Assembly: GCF_013240295.1 (NCBI RefSeq)
Contig: NZ_JABETK010000001.1
Span: 496,001-560,000 of the forward strand
DNA from: Neoaquamicrobium sediminum
Lineage (GTDB): Bacteria > Pseudomonadota > Alphaproteobacteria > Rhizobiales > Rhizobiaceae
Length of the DNA: 64,000 bases
Direction: 5' to 3'
In this document: piece after piece, positions 7,466 to 17,350 of the stretch
Position numbering within the stretch: the first letter of the stretch is position 1
How the letters are laid out: every line of letters begins with the position of its first letter
The notes under the pieces: model-generated
Told to the model about the DNA's origin: nothing
The model's input: only the letters and a program-made list of their open reading frames with translations
The model's database searches: none
Program-made: the position numbers and the translations under genes

Positions 7466-10354
7466 CTACTGGCAAGCCTCGCAGTCGGGATCGTCGATGG
7501 CGCAGGCCTTACCCCATGCGGCGTCAGGGTCGATGGCGATCGGCGCGGCGGCGGGAGCAGCAGCCGCCATGGCGGCCACAGCGTTGAGTTTGCCGTCGGT
7601 GCCCTTCAGCGTCGACTTCTCGACATGGGTGGCCGAGCGCGAGCGCAGGTAGTAGGTGGTCTTGAGGCCCTTCTTCCAAGCGAAACGATAGAGCTCGTCG
7701 AGCTTCCGACCGCTCGGATTGGCGATGTAGAGATTAAGCGATTGGGCCTGATCGATCCATTTCTGGCGACGTGATGCGGCCTCGATCAGCCATGTGGAAT
7801 CGATCTCGAACGCGGTTGCGTAGATCGCCTTGAGATCGTCCGGTATGCGGTCGATCTGACCAAGCGAACCATCGAAATATTTGAGGTCCGACACCATCAC
7901 CTCGTCCCACAGGCCACGCTGTTTCAGGTCGTGCACGAGCTGTGCGTTGACCACGGTGAAGTCACCGCTCATGTTCGATTTCACGAACAGGTTCTGGTAG
8001 GCCGGCTCGATCGATTGCGACACGCCGCAGATGTTGGAAATGGTCGCCGTCGGCGCAATCGCCATCGTGTTGGAGTTGCGCATGCCGGTCTTCCTGACCC
8101 GCTTGCGCAACGCTCCCCAATCCAGCGTCGAACCGCTTTGCATCTCGACCCCCGGTCGCGCCTCCTCCAGCAGCCGGATCGAATCGACCGGCAGGATGCC
8201 CTTCGACCACAGCGAGCCCTCGAAGCTTGCATAGCGGCCGCGCTCGGCGGCCAGATCGACCGACGCCGAGATCGCGTGATAGCTGATTGCCTCCATCGAA
8301 CGATCAGCAAATTCGACCGCCTCGTCCGAAGCGTAGGCGACGCGCAGCTTCTGCAACGCATCCTGGAAGCCCATCAGGCCGAGGCCTACCGGGCGATGGC
8401 GCAGGTTGGACGCGCGCGCTTCGGGGATGGTGTAGAAATTGATGTCGATGACGTTGTCGAGCATGCGCATGGCAGTGCCGACAGTCATCGCAAGGTGCGC
8501 GAGGTCGAGACCCTGCTCGCCGATGTGATTGAGCAGATTAACCGAGCCGAGATTGCACACGGCAACCTCGTCCTTCGAGGTATTCAGGGTGATTTCCGTG
8601 CACAGGTTGGACGAATGCACAACGCCGACGTGGCCCTGCGGCGAGCGGATGTTGCACGGGTCCTTGAAGGTGACCCACGGGTGCCCGGTCTCGAAAAGCA
8701 TGGTCAGCATCTTGCGCCACAGGTCGAGCGCGCGGACCTTGCGGAACACCTTCAGCCCCCGGAAGCCGCCTTCGCCTCGTAGGCCTCGTAAGCCGTCCTG
8801 AAAGCCTTGCCGTAGAGGTCGTGCAGCTCGGGTGTCTCGTCGGGCGAAAACAGCGTCCATTCCGCGTCGGCCCCCACGCGTTCCATGAAGAGGTCCGGCA
8901 CCCAGTTGGCCGTGTTCATGTCATGGGTACGGCGGCGGTCGTCGCCGGTGTTTTTCCTGAGGTCGAGGAACTCCTCGATGTCGACATGCCAGGTCTCGAG
9001 ATAGGCGCATACCGCGCCCTTGCGCTTGCCGCCCTGGTTGACGGCGATGGCGGTGTCGTTGGCGACCTTCAGGAACGGCACGACGCCCTGGCTCTCGCCG
9101 TTGGTGCCCTTGATGTGGGCGCCAAGGCCGCGCACCGGCGTCCAGTCGTTGCCAAGCCCGCCCGAATATTTGGCAAGCAGCGCGTTGTCCTTCACGCCCT
9201 TGAAGATGGCGTCGAGGTCGTCGCCGATGGTGGTCAGGAAACAGGAGGAAAGCTGCGGCCGCGTCGTCCCCGAATTGAACAGCGTCGGCGTGGAAGCCAT
9301 GAAATCGAACGACGACAGCAGGTCATAGAACTCGATCGCCCTGCCTTCGCGATCGATCTCACGGATCGCCAGCCCCATCGCGACGCGCATGAAGAAGGCC
9401 TGCGGCAGCTCGAAGCGCTTGCCCTTGGTATGCAGGAAATATCGGTCGTAGAGGGTCTGGAGCCCGAGATACTGGAAGTTCAGGTCGCGCTCCGGCTTCA
9501 AAGCCGCGCCGAGACGAGCCAGATCGAAACGGCCGAGTTCCGGGTCGATCAGCTCAGCCTCGATGCCGGTCTTGATGAAATCGGGGAAATAGCTCGCGTA
9601 ACGGGCCGACATCTCGGCCTGCGTTGCCTGCTCGGCCCGGCCGGAAACGAAGGTCAGCGCCTCGCGCCACAACCTGTCGAGCAGCAGGCGGGCGGAAACG
9701 AAGGCGTAATTCGGCTCCTGTTCGACCAGTGTGCGCGCGGCGAGAATCGGTGCCAGAGACAGTTCGTCGAGCGTGATGCCGTCATAAAGGTTGCGCCGCG
9801 CTTCGGTAAGGATTGGAGTGGACGAGACCGCATCAAGGTCGGCACAGGCCTCTTCGACGACCTGCGCAAGGCGCGCTTCATCGAGCGGGAGAAGCGATCC
9901 GTCGTCCGCCTTCACATGCAGGGACGGCACGGCGCTTTCGGTCGACGTCGCCTTCCCGGCGGCACGCTCTCGCGCCCTCTCCTCGCGGTAGAGCATAGGC
10001 GCGCGCGACCTTGTGGTTTTCACCGCGCATCAGCGCGAGTTCCACCTGGTCCTGCACATCCTCGATGTGGAATGTGCGCCCCTCGCCGACGCGACGGGTG
10101 AGCGCGGAGACAACCTGCTCGGTCAGTTCCTCAACGACGTCGTGGACGCGCCGCGAGCCGGCCGCCGTCGAGCCCTCCACTGCGAGAAACGCCTTGGTCA
10201 ACGCTACCGTGATCTTGGTCGGGTCGAAGGGCGTGACAGCGCCGTTGCGGCGAATGACGCGGTAGCCCGGTTCGGCCGCTGGCCGGTCGGCGGTTCCGAT
10301 GGAAATCGGAACCGGTGCGGTCCCGCTGGTTTGCTGAGTAGAGGTTGCCGGCAT
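7466..10354 (-). CDS. nrdA: ribonucleoside-diphosphate reductase alpha subunit (two frame breaks)
   Basis: About 960 residues when reconstructed. Two ATP-cone domains (around [11 protein letters not shown] and [13 protein letters not shown]) precede the ten-stranded barrel, and the C terminus ends CEACQ, the redox-active Cys pair. The frame breaks at about 9994 (VARAYA to LYREERAR, one base missing) and in a C5 run at 8756-8760 (EAKAASG to LKVFRK, one base missing). Because nrdA is essential, both are probably sequencing indels. The ATG at 10354 is preferred for its GGGGACA site; ATGs at 10396 and 10438 are alternatives. A cobalamin riboswitch precedes it, so B12 should repress it, probably in favour of a B12-dependent reductase elsewhere. 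Confidence 0.9.
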
Positions 10355-10468
10355 CTTGTCCCCGTAGGTTTTGGACGGGGATTTCGCGGAACGCATGCCG
10401 GGGCGCACGGCGGACCGCGCATCAGCAACGCGCACCATCGGGACACCCCGCCCGAGGTTCGTGTGTGT

Positions 10469-10652
10469 TCGTCACGGCAGGTCTCCTGGCTCGCAGGTCG
10501 CCGCTTTCGTCGGCCTTCCCGGCGCTTTCGCACCAGTGGCGTAACTCGACGCAAGCTCACTGCTTACAGTTGCGGGGGCAGCGCCGGCCTTGCACTACAT
10601 GCGCACCGGCTTCCCTCTTAGCTCTTGAGTCCATTCCGACTCGCAAGAACCA
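10469..10652 (-). ncRNA. cobalamin (B12) riboswitch upstream of nrdA
   Basis: Read on the minus strand, the region carries GGGAAGCCGG, GCCCCCGCAACTGTAA, GCCACTGG and GGAAGGCCGACG, and ends AGCCAGGAGACCTGCC. These are the conserved blocks of the B12-box aptamer in the right order and spacing, about 180 nt. It lies between the nrdA promoter (10665-10692) and the nrdA start. B12 riboswitches before class I reductase genes are known in several bacteria. No clear intrinsic terminator is visible, so control may be at translation initiation. Confidence 0.93.
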
Positions 10653-10664
10653 TGACGACTACAT

Positions 10665-10699
10665 CTAGTATCTGCTACGCGGACCATGTCAACGCGTAG
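10665..10699 (-). promoter_or_regulatory. nrdA promoter with inverted repeat around the -35 box
   Basis: On the minus strand, TTGACA (10692-10687) and TACTAG (10670-10665) are separated by 16 bp. CTACGCG (10675-10681) and CGCGTAG (10693-10699) form a 7-bp inverted repeat that brackets the -35 hexamer, a plausible operator. No clear NrdR box pair was recognised. Confidence 0.6.
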
Positions 10700-10745
10700 C
10701 GTGAGATTTCCCGCGAGCAATGTTGCGCAGCCGGGTGAGCAGGCG

Positions 10746-12333
10746 CTAGCCGGCCGCTCCGAGTGCCCGCAGGACCTCATCGGTCGTGGTCACGGCGGCG
10801 ACGTTCTGCAACGCGTAGTCAATCGAGGCGCGGTGCCAGTCGGCGTTCATGGTCGAGCAGGCATCCTCCGGCACGATCATGATGTAGCCCTTGTCGGCGC
10901 CGGTCCGCGCCGTGTGCTCGATGGACATGTTGGTCCAGGCGCCGGTCTCGATGATCGTGTCCCGCCCTTCGGCCTTGAGCACGGTTTCCAGAATGGTGCC
11001 TTCCCAGGCGCTCATACGGTTCTTGGAGACGACATGGTCGCCCGCCTGGGCTTCCAGCCCCGGCACGGGCTGGGCGCCCCAACTGCCTTTCACCAGCGCG
11101 TTGGCCTGCATCGTGTTCTCGAACAGCGGCGCATTCAGCGTCATGCCGCGTCCAGCATTGTCCACCTCGAACCAGACATGGATCACCGGGATACCTATGG
11201 CGCGACAATGCTGGGCTAGTCGGCGCGCATTCTCGATCGCGTTCTGCTCGCGGCAATGCTGCGGCGAACCGGAATCTGCGAAGGCTCCGCCCTCCATCAC
11301 CACATCGTTCTGCATGTCCTGTATGATGAGTGCGCAGCGCGACGTGTCGAGCTTGAAGCTGCCATCGCCGGCCGCAGCGACGGGCTGGCTGGCCGATGGG
11401 CCTGAGCGCGCAGCAGCACGCGGGCGCATGAAAGGTTCGATACGCGGGCCGATCTTGACGTCCACGGCATAGACCGAGGTCGACGCGCAGAGACAACAGC
11501 GTGCGCCAGTCTTCCCCGCCCCAGTGAAGGTTGGCTGGGAGTTCGGGGATCGAAACCTTGCCGAGAAGCTGCCCCGCCGGATCGTAGACCCATACGCCGC
11601 CCGGCGCCGTCACCCAGACGTTGCCGTCCGCGTCGCACTTCATGCCGTCGGGCACGCCCGGCTTCAGCGTATCCTTGATGCCAGATGCGAACAGGCGGCG
11701 GCCGCCCAGCGTGCCGTCCGGCTTCACGTCGAAGACACGGATGTTGCACTGCTCGGTGTCGTTCACATAGAGCAGCGTCTCGTCGGGCGAGAAACACAGT
11801 CCGTTGGGCTGGCTGAAGAGGTAGCGGTCGACCAGCAATTGTGGTTCGCCGCCGACCTGTCCGGGCGGGATGCGGAACACGCCCTGCCAGCCGAGCTGGC
11901 GCGGTCGCTCCACGCCGTAATGCGCCATGCGGCCGTACCATGGGTCGGAGAAATAAATCGCCCCGCTGGAGTGTACGCACAGATCGTTCGGACTGTTCAG
12001 CTCCTTGCCATCGAAATGGCTGGCAACGACATCGCGGCGGCCGTCAGGCCCGAACCGCGCTACGCTCGACGTGGCGTGCTCGCAAACCAGCAGGTTGAGG
12101 TCGGCATCGTAGGTCATGCCGTTGCCCTTGTTGGCCGGCCGCATGACCTCCCGCACGCCGTCGCGGTCCCAGCGCCGGCGCACATCGCCGGGCATGTCCG
12201 AGAACAGCAGATGATGCTCGAGCGGATGCCAGATCGGCCCCTCGGTGAAGATGAAGCCGGACCCGATCTGCCGCACCGGCGCGTGTTCGTCGATCAGATC
12301 GCGGAAATGCGGTCTTGCTGCGTCGTGCGCCAT
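10746..12333 (-). CDS. SMP-30/gluconolactonase-family protein fused to an isochorismatase-like hydrolase (one frame break)
   Basis: The N-terminal ~280 residues (FTEGPIWHP, KELNSPNDLCV, FSQPNGLCFSPDE, VPDGMKCDADGNVWV) form an SMP-30 six-bladed lactonase with its usual metal-binding Glu, Asn and Asp positions. The frame breaks near 11490-11500 at the TLL-to-LCASTSVYAVDV junction, one extra base. After repair the lactonase end (GPRIEPFMR) continues without a stop through an Ala/Pro linker into an isochorismatase-fold domain (ALIIQDMQND, SKNRMSAWEGT). There the usual catalytic Cys is replaced by Ser (WTNMSIEHTAR, codon 10923-10925). The ATG at 12333 has a GGAGGGG site. Lactone opening plus amide or ester hydrolysis is inferred. 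Confidence 0.8.
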
Positions 12334-12357
12334 TGTCCCCTCCTCGTATCGCCGAAC

Positions 12358-13205
12358 CTAGACCGGGAACCAGTTGCGGCGGTGCACCGTCTGGCTCACC
12401 GGGCCCGGCACGGCCATGTCGAGCCGGCCGACGATCTGGCCGTTTTCCACCTTGGCCGGCTTGTCGTGCACCGGCAGCAGGAAACGCGAACCGTTAAGCA
12501 GCTTCTTGATCGCAGCCTTTTCCGAGCGTTTCGATCCGGCATGGTTGCCGGTGACCTGCGGCTCGTTGGCCTGGATCTGATGGAACGGTTCGACGATCTG
12601 GTTCTGGATGTCGTAGATCACATCACCGCAGATGGTGGCGCGGCCCTCGGCGGTTTCGACATGGACGTTCATCGAGCCCTCGGTGTGGGCGTTGGCGGCC
12701 TCCAGAACCACACCCGGGATCAGCTCCACCGGCCCCGAAAGCTCCAGATCCTCGAAGCGCAGCGCGCCGGGCGTGTGCAGCCGTTCTACGAGATGCATGA
12801 TGTCAGGCTTCGGATATTGCGGATGCATGAGCCCCGAGACCGAGCATTCCATCTCACGGCGGTTTATCACCACCGTCGTGTTCATCGGGAAATGGTCGTC
12901 CTTGCCGGCGTGGTCGATGTGCAGATGCGTATGGCAGATGTAGCGGACGTCGCCGGGCTTCACCCGTGCCGGGCAAGCTGGTTCTCGATCATCTGCTCAT
13001 GGAACTGCAGGCCGCGCATGCCAAGCGTTTCCATGATCGCGTTGTCGCGGAATCCGGTGTCGACAACGATCGGATACTGCCCGCCGAGGATCAGAAACCC
13101 ATAGGTGTAGACACGCGCCCTGATCCCGCAGTTGCGGCCGAGCACGAGGAAGCTCGATTCGAGCTCGATGTCGCCATAGTCGAGAACCTTGATTTCAAGA
13201 GCCAT
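12358..13205 (-). CDS. MBL-fold metallo-hydrolase (one frame break)
   Basis: About 282 residues in total. The first 81 lie in one frame and end IENQLARHG. A missing G in the run at 12963-12965 shifts the rest, which continues VKPGDVRYICHTHLHIDHAG and carries the HxHxDH zinc motif. Further ligands lie in NAHTEGSM, GDVIYD and VHDKPA. It resembles the N-acyl-homoserine-lactone lactonase branch, but that branch covers many other hydrolases. It sits between two other hydrolases of the cluster, so a catabolic lactonase or esterase role is more likely than quorum quenching. Confidence 0.85.
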
Positions 13206-13232
13206 GGTCCCTCTCCCTCCCTTGCCTGATGC

Positions 13233-14114
13233 TCAAAGCCGGTAGACCCGCTTTGCCGTGTCGTAAAAGATCGCTTTCTGCCGTCCCGCGCTGAGGTCGT
13301 TCGCGGCCTTCAGGAAGGCGCGCATGAGCTCCCCGTAGCTGGTCCACAGTTTCTCGATGGGGAAATTGGAGCCGTAGAGGCAGCGTTTCGCGCCGAAGAT
13401 CGCGACGGTGTCGTGCAGGATGCGCTCGATGTGCGCAGTGTCGTTCTGGTGGATGAAGGTGCCGAAGGCCGAAAGTTTCGAGACGACGTTCTCCTGCTTT
13501 GCAAGCTTGCGCATCTGCGCCTTCCACGTGGCGCGGCCGTCGTCGGAAAGGTCCTCCAGCATGCCGGCATGCTGGAGGATGAACGTGATCTTGGGGCATG
13601 CTTCCGCAAGCTCGGCCGCCCCGTCCATCTGGTCGGCAAAGACCTGCAGGTCGAAGCTCCAGTCGTAATCCTTCAGATAGGCGACGTTGCGCTGCACGTT
13701 GGCGTCACGACATAGGTCGGGCGTGCTGGCGAAACGGTACTGCTCGTTCTCGTGCCAGTGGAACTGCTGGCGGATGCCGCGCATCAGCGGATATTTCGCA
13801 AGCTTGTCGAGGGCGGGCCGCGCGTCCGGAACCGTCATGTCGCAATAGCCGACGATCGCATGCGGCCATCCCGTGCGGTCGGCCGCTTCCTGCACCCACG
13901 CAACCTCATCCTCGGCCCAGTTGGGCGCCCAGTTCGCCTGCACGTAGACGGATTTCTCGACGCCGCTTCCCGCAATGTCCTCCAGATATTCTTCGATCGG
14001 GTAGTCGCGCTTGATCGCGTCATAGGCGCCGAAGATGCGCGGCTGGGTGGGCCCGAGAAGCCAGGGCAGATCCGCTTGCCGCCAGATATGATGATGCGCG
14101 TCGATGATCTTCAT
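13233..14114 (-). CDS. amidohydrolase_2 family protein
   Basis: 293 residues from the ATG at 14114, which starts MKIIDAHHHIW with the metal-binding HxH at the N terminus. Later motifs are FILQHAGM and GSNFPIEKL. The start codon overlaps the stop of the VWA gene by ATGA, indicating translational coupling within the cluster. The family includes lactonases and decarboxylases such as L-fuconolactonase and 2-pyrone-4,6-dicarboxylate lactonase. The substrate is unknown. Confidence 0.9.
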   Translation of the reverse strand: MKIIDAHHHIWRQADLPWLLGPTQPRIFGAYDAIKRDYPIEEYLEDIAGSGVEKSVYVQANWAPNWAEDEVAWVQEAADRTGWPHAIVGYCDMTVPDARPALDKLAKYPLMRGIRQQFHWHENEQYRFASTPDLCRDANVQRNVAYLKDYDWSFDLQVFADQMDGAAELAEACPKITFILQHAGMLEDLSDDGRATWKAQMRKLAKQENVVSKLSAFGTFIHQNDTAHIERILHDTVAIFGAKRCLYGSNFPIEKLWTSYGELMRAFLKAANDLSAGRQKAIFYDTAKRVYRL

Positions 14115-15223
14115 GCAGACAGTCTCCGTTCGAAGCCGAGCACCTCCGCGCACACGCTTCGCGCGCTCGATCCATCGCCGAGCCGGTCGATGAATGGCAG
14201 CACCGATCTGAGCGCGCCGGTCTCGGCGGTATAGGCCGCACCGCCGGCAAGCGGGCTCAGCCACAGGATGCGCCATGCAAGCCGCGCCAGGCGTTGCATC
14301 GCATCGGTCATGGCGGTGTGGTCGCCACGCTCCAATCCGTCGGAAAGAACGACGACCAGCGCCCCGCGCGAAAAACCGGAAAAGCGCGGCACGGCGAGGA
14401 ATGCCTGCAAGGCATCGCCAAGCCGCGTGCCGCCATCCCAGTCCGCCACGAGCGTCGAAGCGAGCCCAAGCGCCTGGTCGCGGCTGCGTCGACGGAGTGC
14501 CCGCGTGATGCGCGTAAGACGGGTTCCGAGCGTGAAGACCTCGAGCCTGTCCGCCGCCTGCGCCAAGGCATGGGCAAAGCGCAGATAGGTGTCGGTGTTG
14601 TCCTTCATCGATCCGGACACGTCGATCAGCAGCAAGATACGCCGGCGCCGCTGCCTGCGATCGAGCGTCGGCAGATGCACGACCTCGCCATCGCGCGCGA
14701 CCGCTTCGCGCAGCGCCCCGCGCATGTCGAGACGACCGCGCCCCTTACCCGCGACAAGCCTTCGCGAGCGCCTGCGCGGCAGTTCCGATGGCGCGCGGCG
14801 ACGGAAACGGCGCAGCGCCTCAGCCCCCGAGAGCTCGGCAAATCGGCGATTAAACAAGCGCTCCGCCCCCGTCGGCGTGCCGCCCGACTCTTCGGCCTCG
14901 TCGGTTTCAGGCGGCTCCACACCGCCATCGCGATCGTCATAGGCCTCCAGTTCGTCCTCGTCCGGCTCGCCGGTCGCGGCCGGGAGCGATTGTCCGAGGA
15001 AGGCCAGTCGAAACAGCGCATCGAACTCGTCGCGGCGATCCGGCGACGGGCCGATTGTGGCGAGGGCTGCGCGGTGAATCTCCTCCATCGAGCGCGGACC
15101 GAGCAGTCCCACCGCAGCGACGAATGTCTGGGTCTGCTCCGGCGCAACCGCGAAACCGTTGGTCCGCAGCAGGGTCGCGAACTCGACAAAGGGCAGAAGC
15201 GGACGGGGAAGCGGATCGTTCAC
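14111..15223 (-). CDS. VWA-domain protein, CoxE-like
   Basis: 370 residues starting at a GTG (15223) that overlaps the stop of the AAA+ gene (GTGA). An acidic linker (EPDEDELEAYDDRDGG region) precedes the Arg-rich middle. The C-terminal von Willebrand A domain has a clear MIDAS motif (LLIDVSGSM) and VVLSDGLERGD. CoxE-like VWA proteins act with a MoxR-type AAA+ ATPase (CoxD) to mature or activate molybdenum hydroxylases. Here both stand next to such an enzyme. The assignment to maturation is by context. Confidence 0.9.
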   Translation of the reverse strand: MNDPLPRPLLPFVEFATLLRTNGFAVAPEQTQTFVAAVGLLGPRSMEEIHRAALATIGPSPDRRDEFDALFRLAFLGQSLPAATGEPDEDELEAYDDRDGGVEPPETDEAEESGGTPTGAERLFNRRFAELSGAEALRRFRRRAPSELPRRRSRRLVAGKGRGRLDMRGALREAVARDGEVVHLPTLDRRQRRRRILLLIDVSGSMKDNTDTYLRFAHALAQAADRLEVFTLGTRLTRITRALRRRSRDQALGLASTLVADWDGGTRLGDALQAFLAVPRFSGFSRGALVVVLSDGLERGDHTAMTDAMQRLARLAWRILWLSPLAGGAAYTAETGALRSVLPFIDRLGDGSSARSVCAEVLGFERRLSA

Positions 15224-16101
15224 GCCGCAGCCTCCCGCAGCATGTCGTCCAGGCGGGATTCGAGAAAGGTCAGGTCGTCCTGGTCCTTCAGCGCAACGCC
15301 GATGGCCCGCCGGAACGCCGCCGGCCACTCAGCACCCTGCTCGTGCAGCAAGGTCGCTGCTTCCGCCCACTCCACGGTTTCCGCAACGCCCGGCGGCTTC
15401 GCAAGCGGCTCGGCACGCAGCGCACCGACCGCCGCCACCACGCGATAGGCCGTGTCGTGCGCCACCTGGCTGGCGCGCATCATTACGATCTCGGCCTCGC
15501 GCGTCGGATGGGGATAATCGATCCAGTGATAGACGCAGCGCCGCCGCAAGGCCTCATGAAGCTCGCGCGTGCGGTTGGAAGTGAGCACCACAACCGGATG
15601 TTCCTGCGCGCGGATCGTCCCGCGCTCAGGAATCGAGATCGAGAAGTCGGAGAGGAACTCCAGCAGGAACGCTTCGAACTCGTGGTCGGCACGATCGATC
15701 TCGTCGATCAGCAGGACGGTGTCGCGCGGATGGCGCAGCGCCTCCAGCATGGGCCGTGCGATGAGGAAGTCGTCGGCATAGATGTTGACGAATTCCTCCC
15801 GCGCCTGGCGGATCGCCAGCATCTGGCGCGGATAGTTCCATTCGTAAAGCGCGTGGGCGGAATCGATTCCCTCGTAACATTGCAGCCGCACGAGCTGGCG
15901 TCCAAGCACGGAGGCGATGGCCTTTGCACCCTCCGTCTTGCCGACGCCAGGCGCGCCCTCGAGCAGCAGCGGCTTGCCGAGCGCCAGCGCGAGATAGGCG
16001 GCCGTCGCCAGGCTGTCATCGGCCAGATATTGCGCATCGCGCAGCGAGGTTGCGAGGCGATCAGGGCTGTCTATGCCGACGATGGAGCGCCTTATCGGCA
16101 T
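15220..16101 (-). CDS. MoxR-family AAA+ ATPase, CoxD-like
   Basis: 293 residues. Walker A is GAPGVGKTE and Walker B is LLIDEIDRAD; sensor 1 is in VLTSNRTREL with the downstream RRRC arginine. The protein is a single AAA+ module of usual MoxR length. It directly precedes the CoxE-like VWA gene with a 4-bp overlap and follows the molybdenum hydroxylase genes across a repeat element. CoxD is known to help form the active-site cluster of CO dehydrogenase; a similar chaperone role is inferred here. Confidence 0.92.
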   Translation of the reverse strand: MPIRRSIVGIDSPDRLATSLRDAQYLADDSLATAAYLALALGKPLLLEGAPGVGKTEGAKAIASVLGRQLVRLQCYEGIDSAHALYEWNYPRQMLAIRQAREEFVNIYADDFLIARPMLEALRHPRDTVLLIDEIDRADHEFEAFLLEFLSDFSISIPERGTIRAQEHPVVVLTSNRTRELHEALRRRCVYHWIDYPHPTREAEIVMMRASQVAHDTAYRVVAAVGALRAEPLAKPPGVAETVEWAEAATLLHEQGAEWPAAFRRAIGVALKDQDDLTFLESRLDDMLREAAA

Positions 16102-16122
16102 GGGGCACCCCGCTGGTCACCG

Positions 16123-16300
16123 TCGCGTTCCTTCGCGCCCCCTCTGTCCTGCCGGACATCTCCCCCACGAGGGGGAGATCAGCCGACCGCCCGACTTTCG
16201 CAAATCATCAACCTGGGCGTTGCAGAAAGGACGATGAGCGCGAAGCTGCCGATCTCCCCCTCGTGGGGAGATGTCCGGCAGGACAGAGGGGGCAACGTAG
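16123..16300 (-). repeat. rhizobial intergenic mosaic-type element, copy A
   Basis: Long inverted arms (GCCCCCTCTGTCCTGCCGG...GGCAGGACAGAGGGGGC) each contain an inner CTCCCCC/GGGGGAG hairpin and flank about 75 bp of central sequence. The central part matches, as reverse complement, the element at 20825-20997. No coding sequence was found inside. Confidence 0.85.
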
Positions 16301-16323
16301 AGCACCTGCATCCTAGAAGCCCC

Positions 16324-17349
16324 TCAACCCCGCCGGCCCTGCGGCTGCGCACCGCCGTTGGCGCGGATGCCGCGCAGCACCTTTTCCGGCGTGATGGGCA
16401 ATTCGTCGATGCGGACCCCGACGGCGTTGAAAACGGCATTGACCATCGCCGGCAGCACCGGATTGGCGCACATTTCGCCCGGCCCCTTGCCGCCAAAGGG
16501 GCCATCCGGCGCGGGACGCTCGAGGATCGCGATGTTATGCGGGGCGATGTCGCCCGGCCCGGGCATCAGATAGGTGTTGAAGTCGAGCGGACCGTGGCTG
16601 CGTTCGGGATAGTAGGGTTCCGTGGTCTCCCATGCTGCATGGCTCATACCCATCCAGGCCCCACCCACGAGCTGCTGCTCGACAAGGCGCGGGTTCAGCG
16701 CTCGCCCGAGCTCGTAGGCACTGTTCATCTGGATGACATCAATTTCGCCGGTCTCGTCGTCGACATCGACGTCGACGATCAGCGCGGCATGGGCGAAACA
16801 GGACACCGGCGTCATCTCGCCGGTATCGGCGTCAACCTCCGACAGCGGGATCAGGAAGATGCCGCGCCCCGAAACGGTGCGGCCCTGCTTGAACTGCGCC
16901 GCCCCGCAGGCTTCGGCCGTGGTGATCGATTTCGAGGGGGCGCCCTTCACGTGGATGTTGCCCTTGCCGTCGGTTACGAGATCGGCGGGGTCGACCTCCA
17001 GTTCCTCGGCCGCCGCTTCGAGCATGACCGAGCGCGCTTCCTGCGCGGCCTGGATCACCGCATTGCCGACGCGGTGCGTGCCGCGCGAGGCGAAAGAGCC
17101 CATGCAGTGCGGGCCGGTGTCGGAGTCGGCCGTATCCACATAGACGTCCTCGACCGGCACGCCGAGCGTTTCGGCAGCGATCTGGCGTGTCACCGATTTC
17201 ATGCCCTGGCCGAGATCGATGGAAGACAGCGCCACCATGAACTTGCCGCCGGGATTGGAGTGCACGAGCGCCTGAGAAGGGTCACCGCCGAGATTCATGC
17301 CGATGGGATAGTTGATCGAGGCAAAGCCACGTCCACGATGGATCGCCAT
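16324..17349 (-). CDS. molybdenum hydroxylase large subunit, C-terminal molybdopterin-binding half
   Basis: 341 residues from an ATG at 17349 with an excellent AGGAGG site 7 nt upstream. It starts MAIHRGRGFAS, the normal beginning of the second Moco-binding domain. LGQGMKSVT, GSFASRGTH and the catalytic Glu in GGKGPGEMC are visible. It normally forms one chain with the upstream half (17351-19003). The stop of that half and this start are separated by one base. The pair may be two real subunits, or one protein broken by an indel, since the frames also meet near a TTTT run at about 17380. Confidence 0.85.
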   Translation of the reverse strand: MAIHRGRGFASINYPIGMNLGGDPSQALVHSNPGGKFMVALSSIDLGQGMKSVTRQIAAETLGVPVEDVYVDTADSDTGPHCMGSFASRGTHRVGNAVIQAAQEARSVMLEAAAEELEVDPADLVTDGKGNIHVKGAPSKSITTAEACGAAQFKQGRTVSGRGIFLIPLSEVDADTGEMTPVSCFAHAALIVDVDVDDETGEIDVIQMNSAYELGRALNPRLVEQQLVGGAWMGMSHAAWETTEPYYPERSHGPLDFNTYLMPGPGDIAPHNIAILERPAPDGPFGGKGPGEMCANPVLPAMVNAVFNAVGVRIDELPITPEKVLRGIRANGGAQPQGRRG

Positions 17350-17350
17350 G

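Noticed and set aside
7466-10354. nrdA as a true pseudogene.
   Set aside because: Both breaks are one-base and all domains and the C-terminal redox cysteines are intact. nrdB, the promoter and the riboswitch are also intact, so sequencing error fits better.
12358-13205. A quorum-quenching N-acyl-homoserine lactonase.
   Set aside because: Only the general HxHxDH fold supports it; the neighbours are catabolic enzymes, so a narrower name is not justified.
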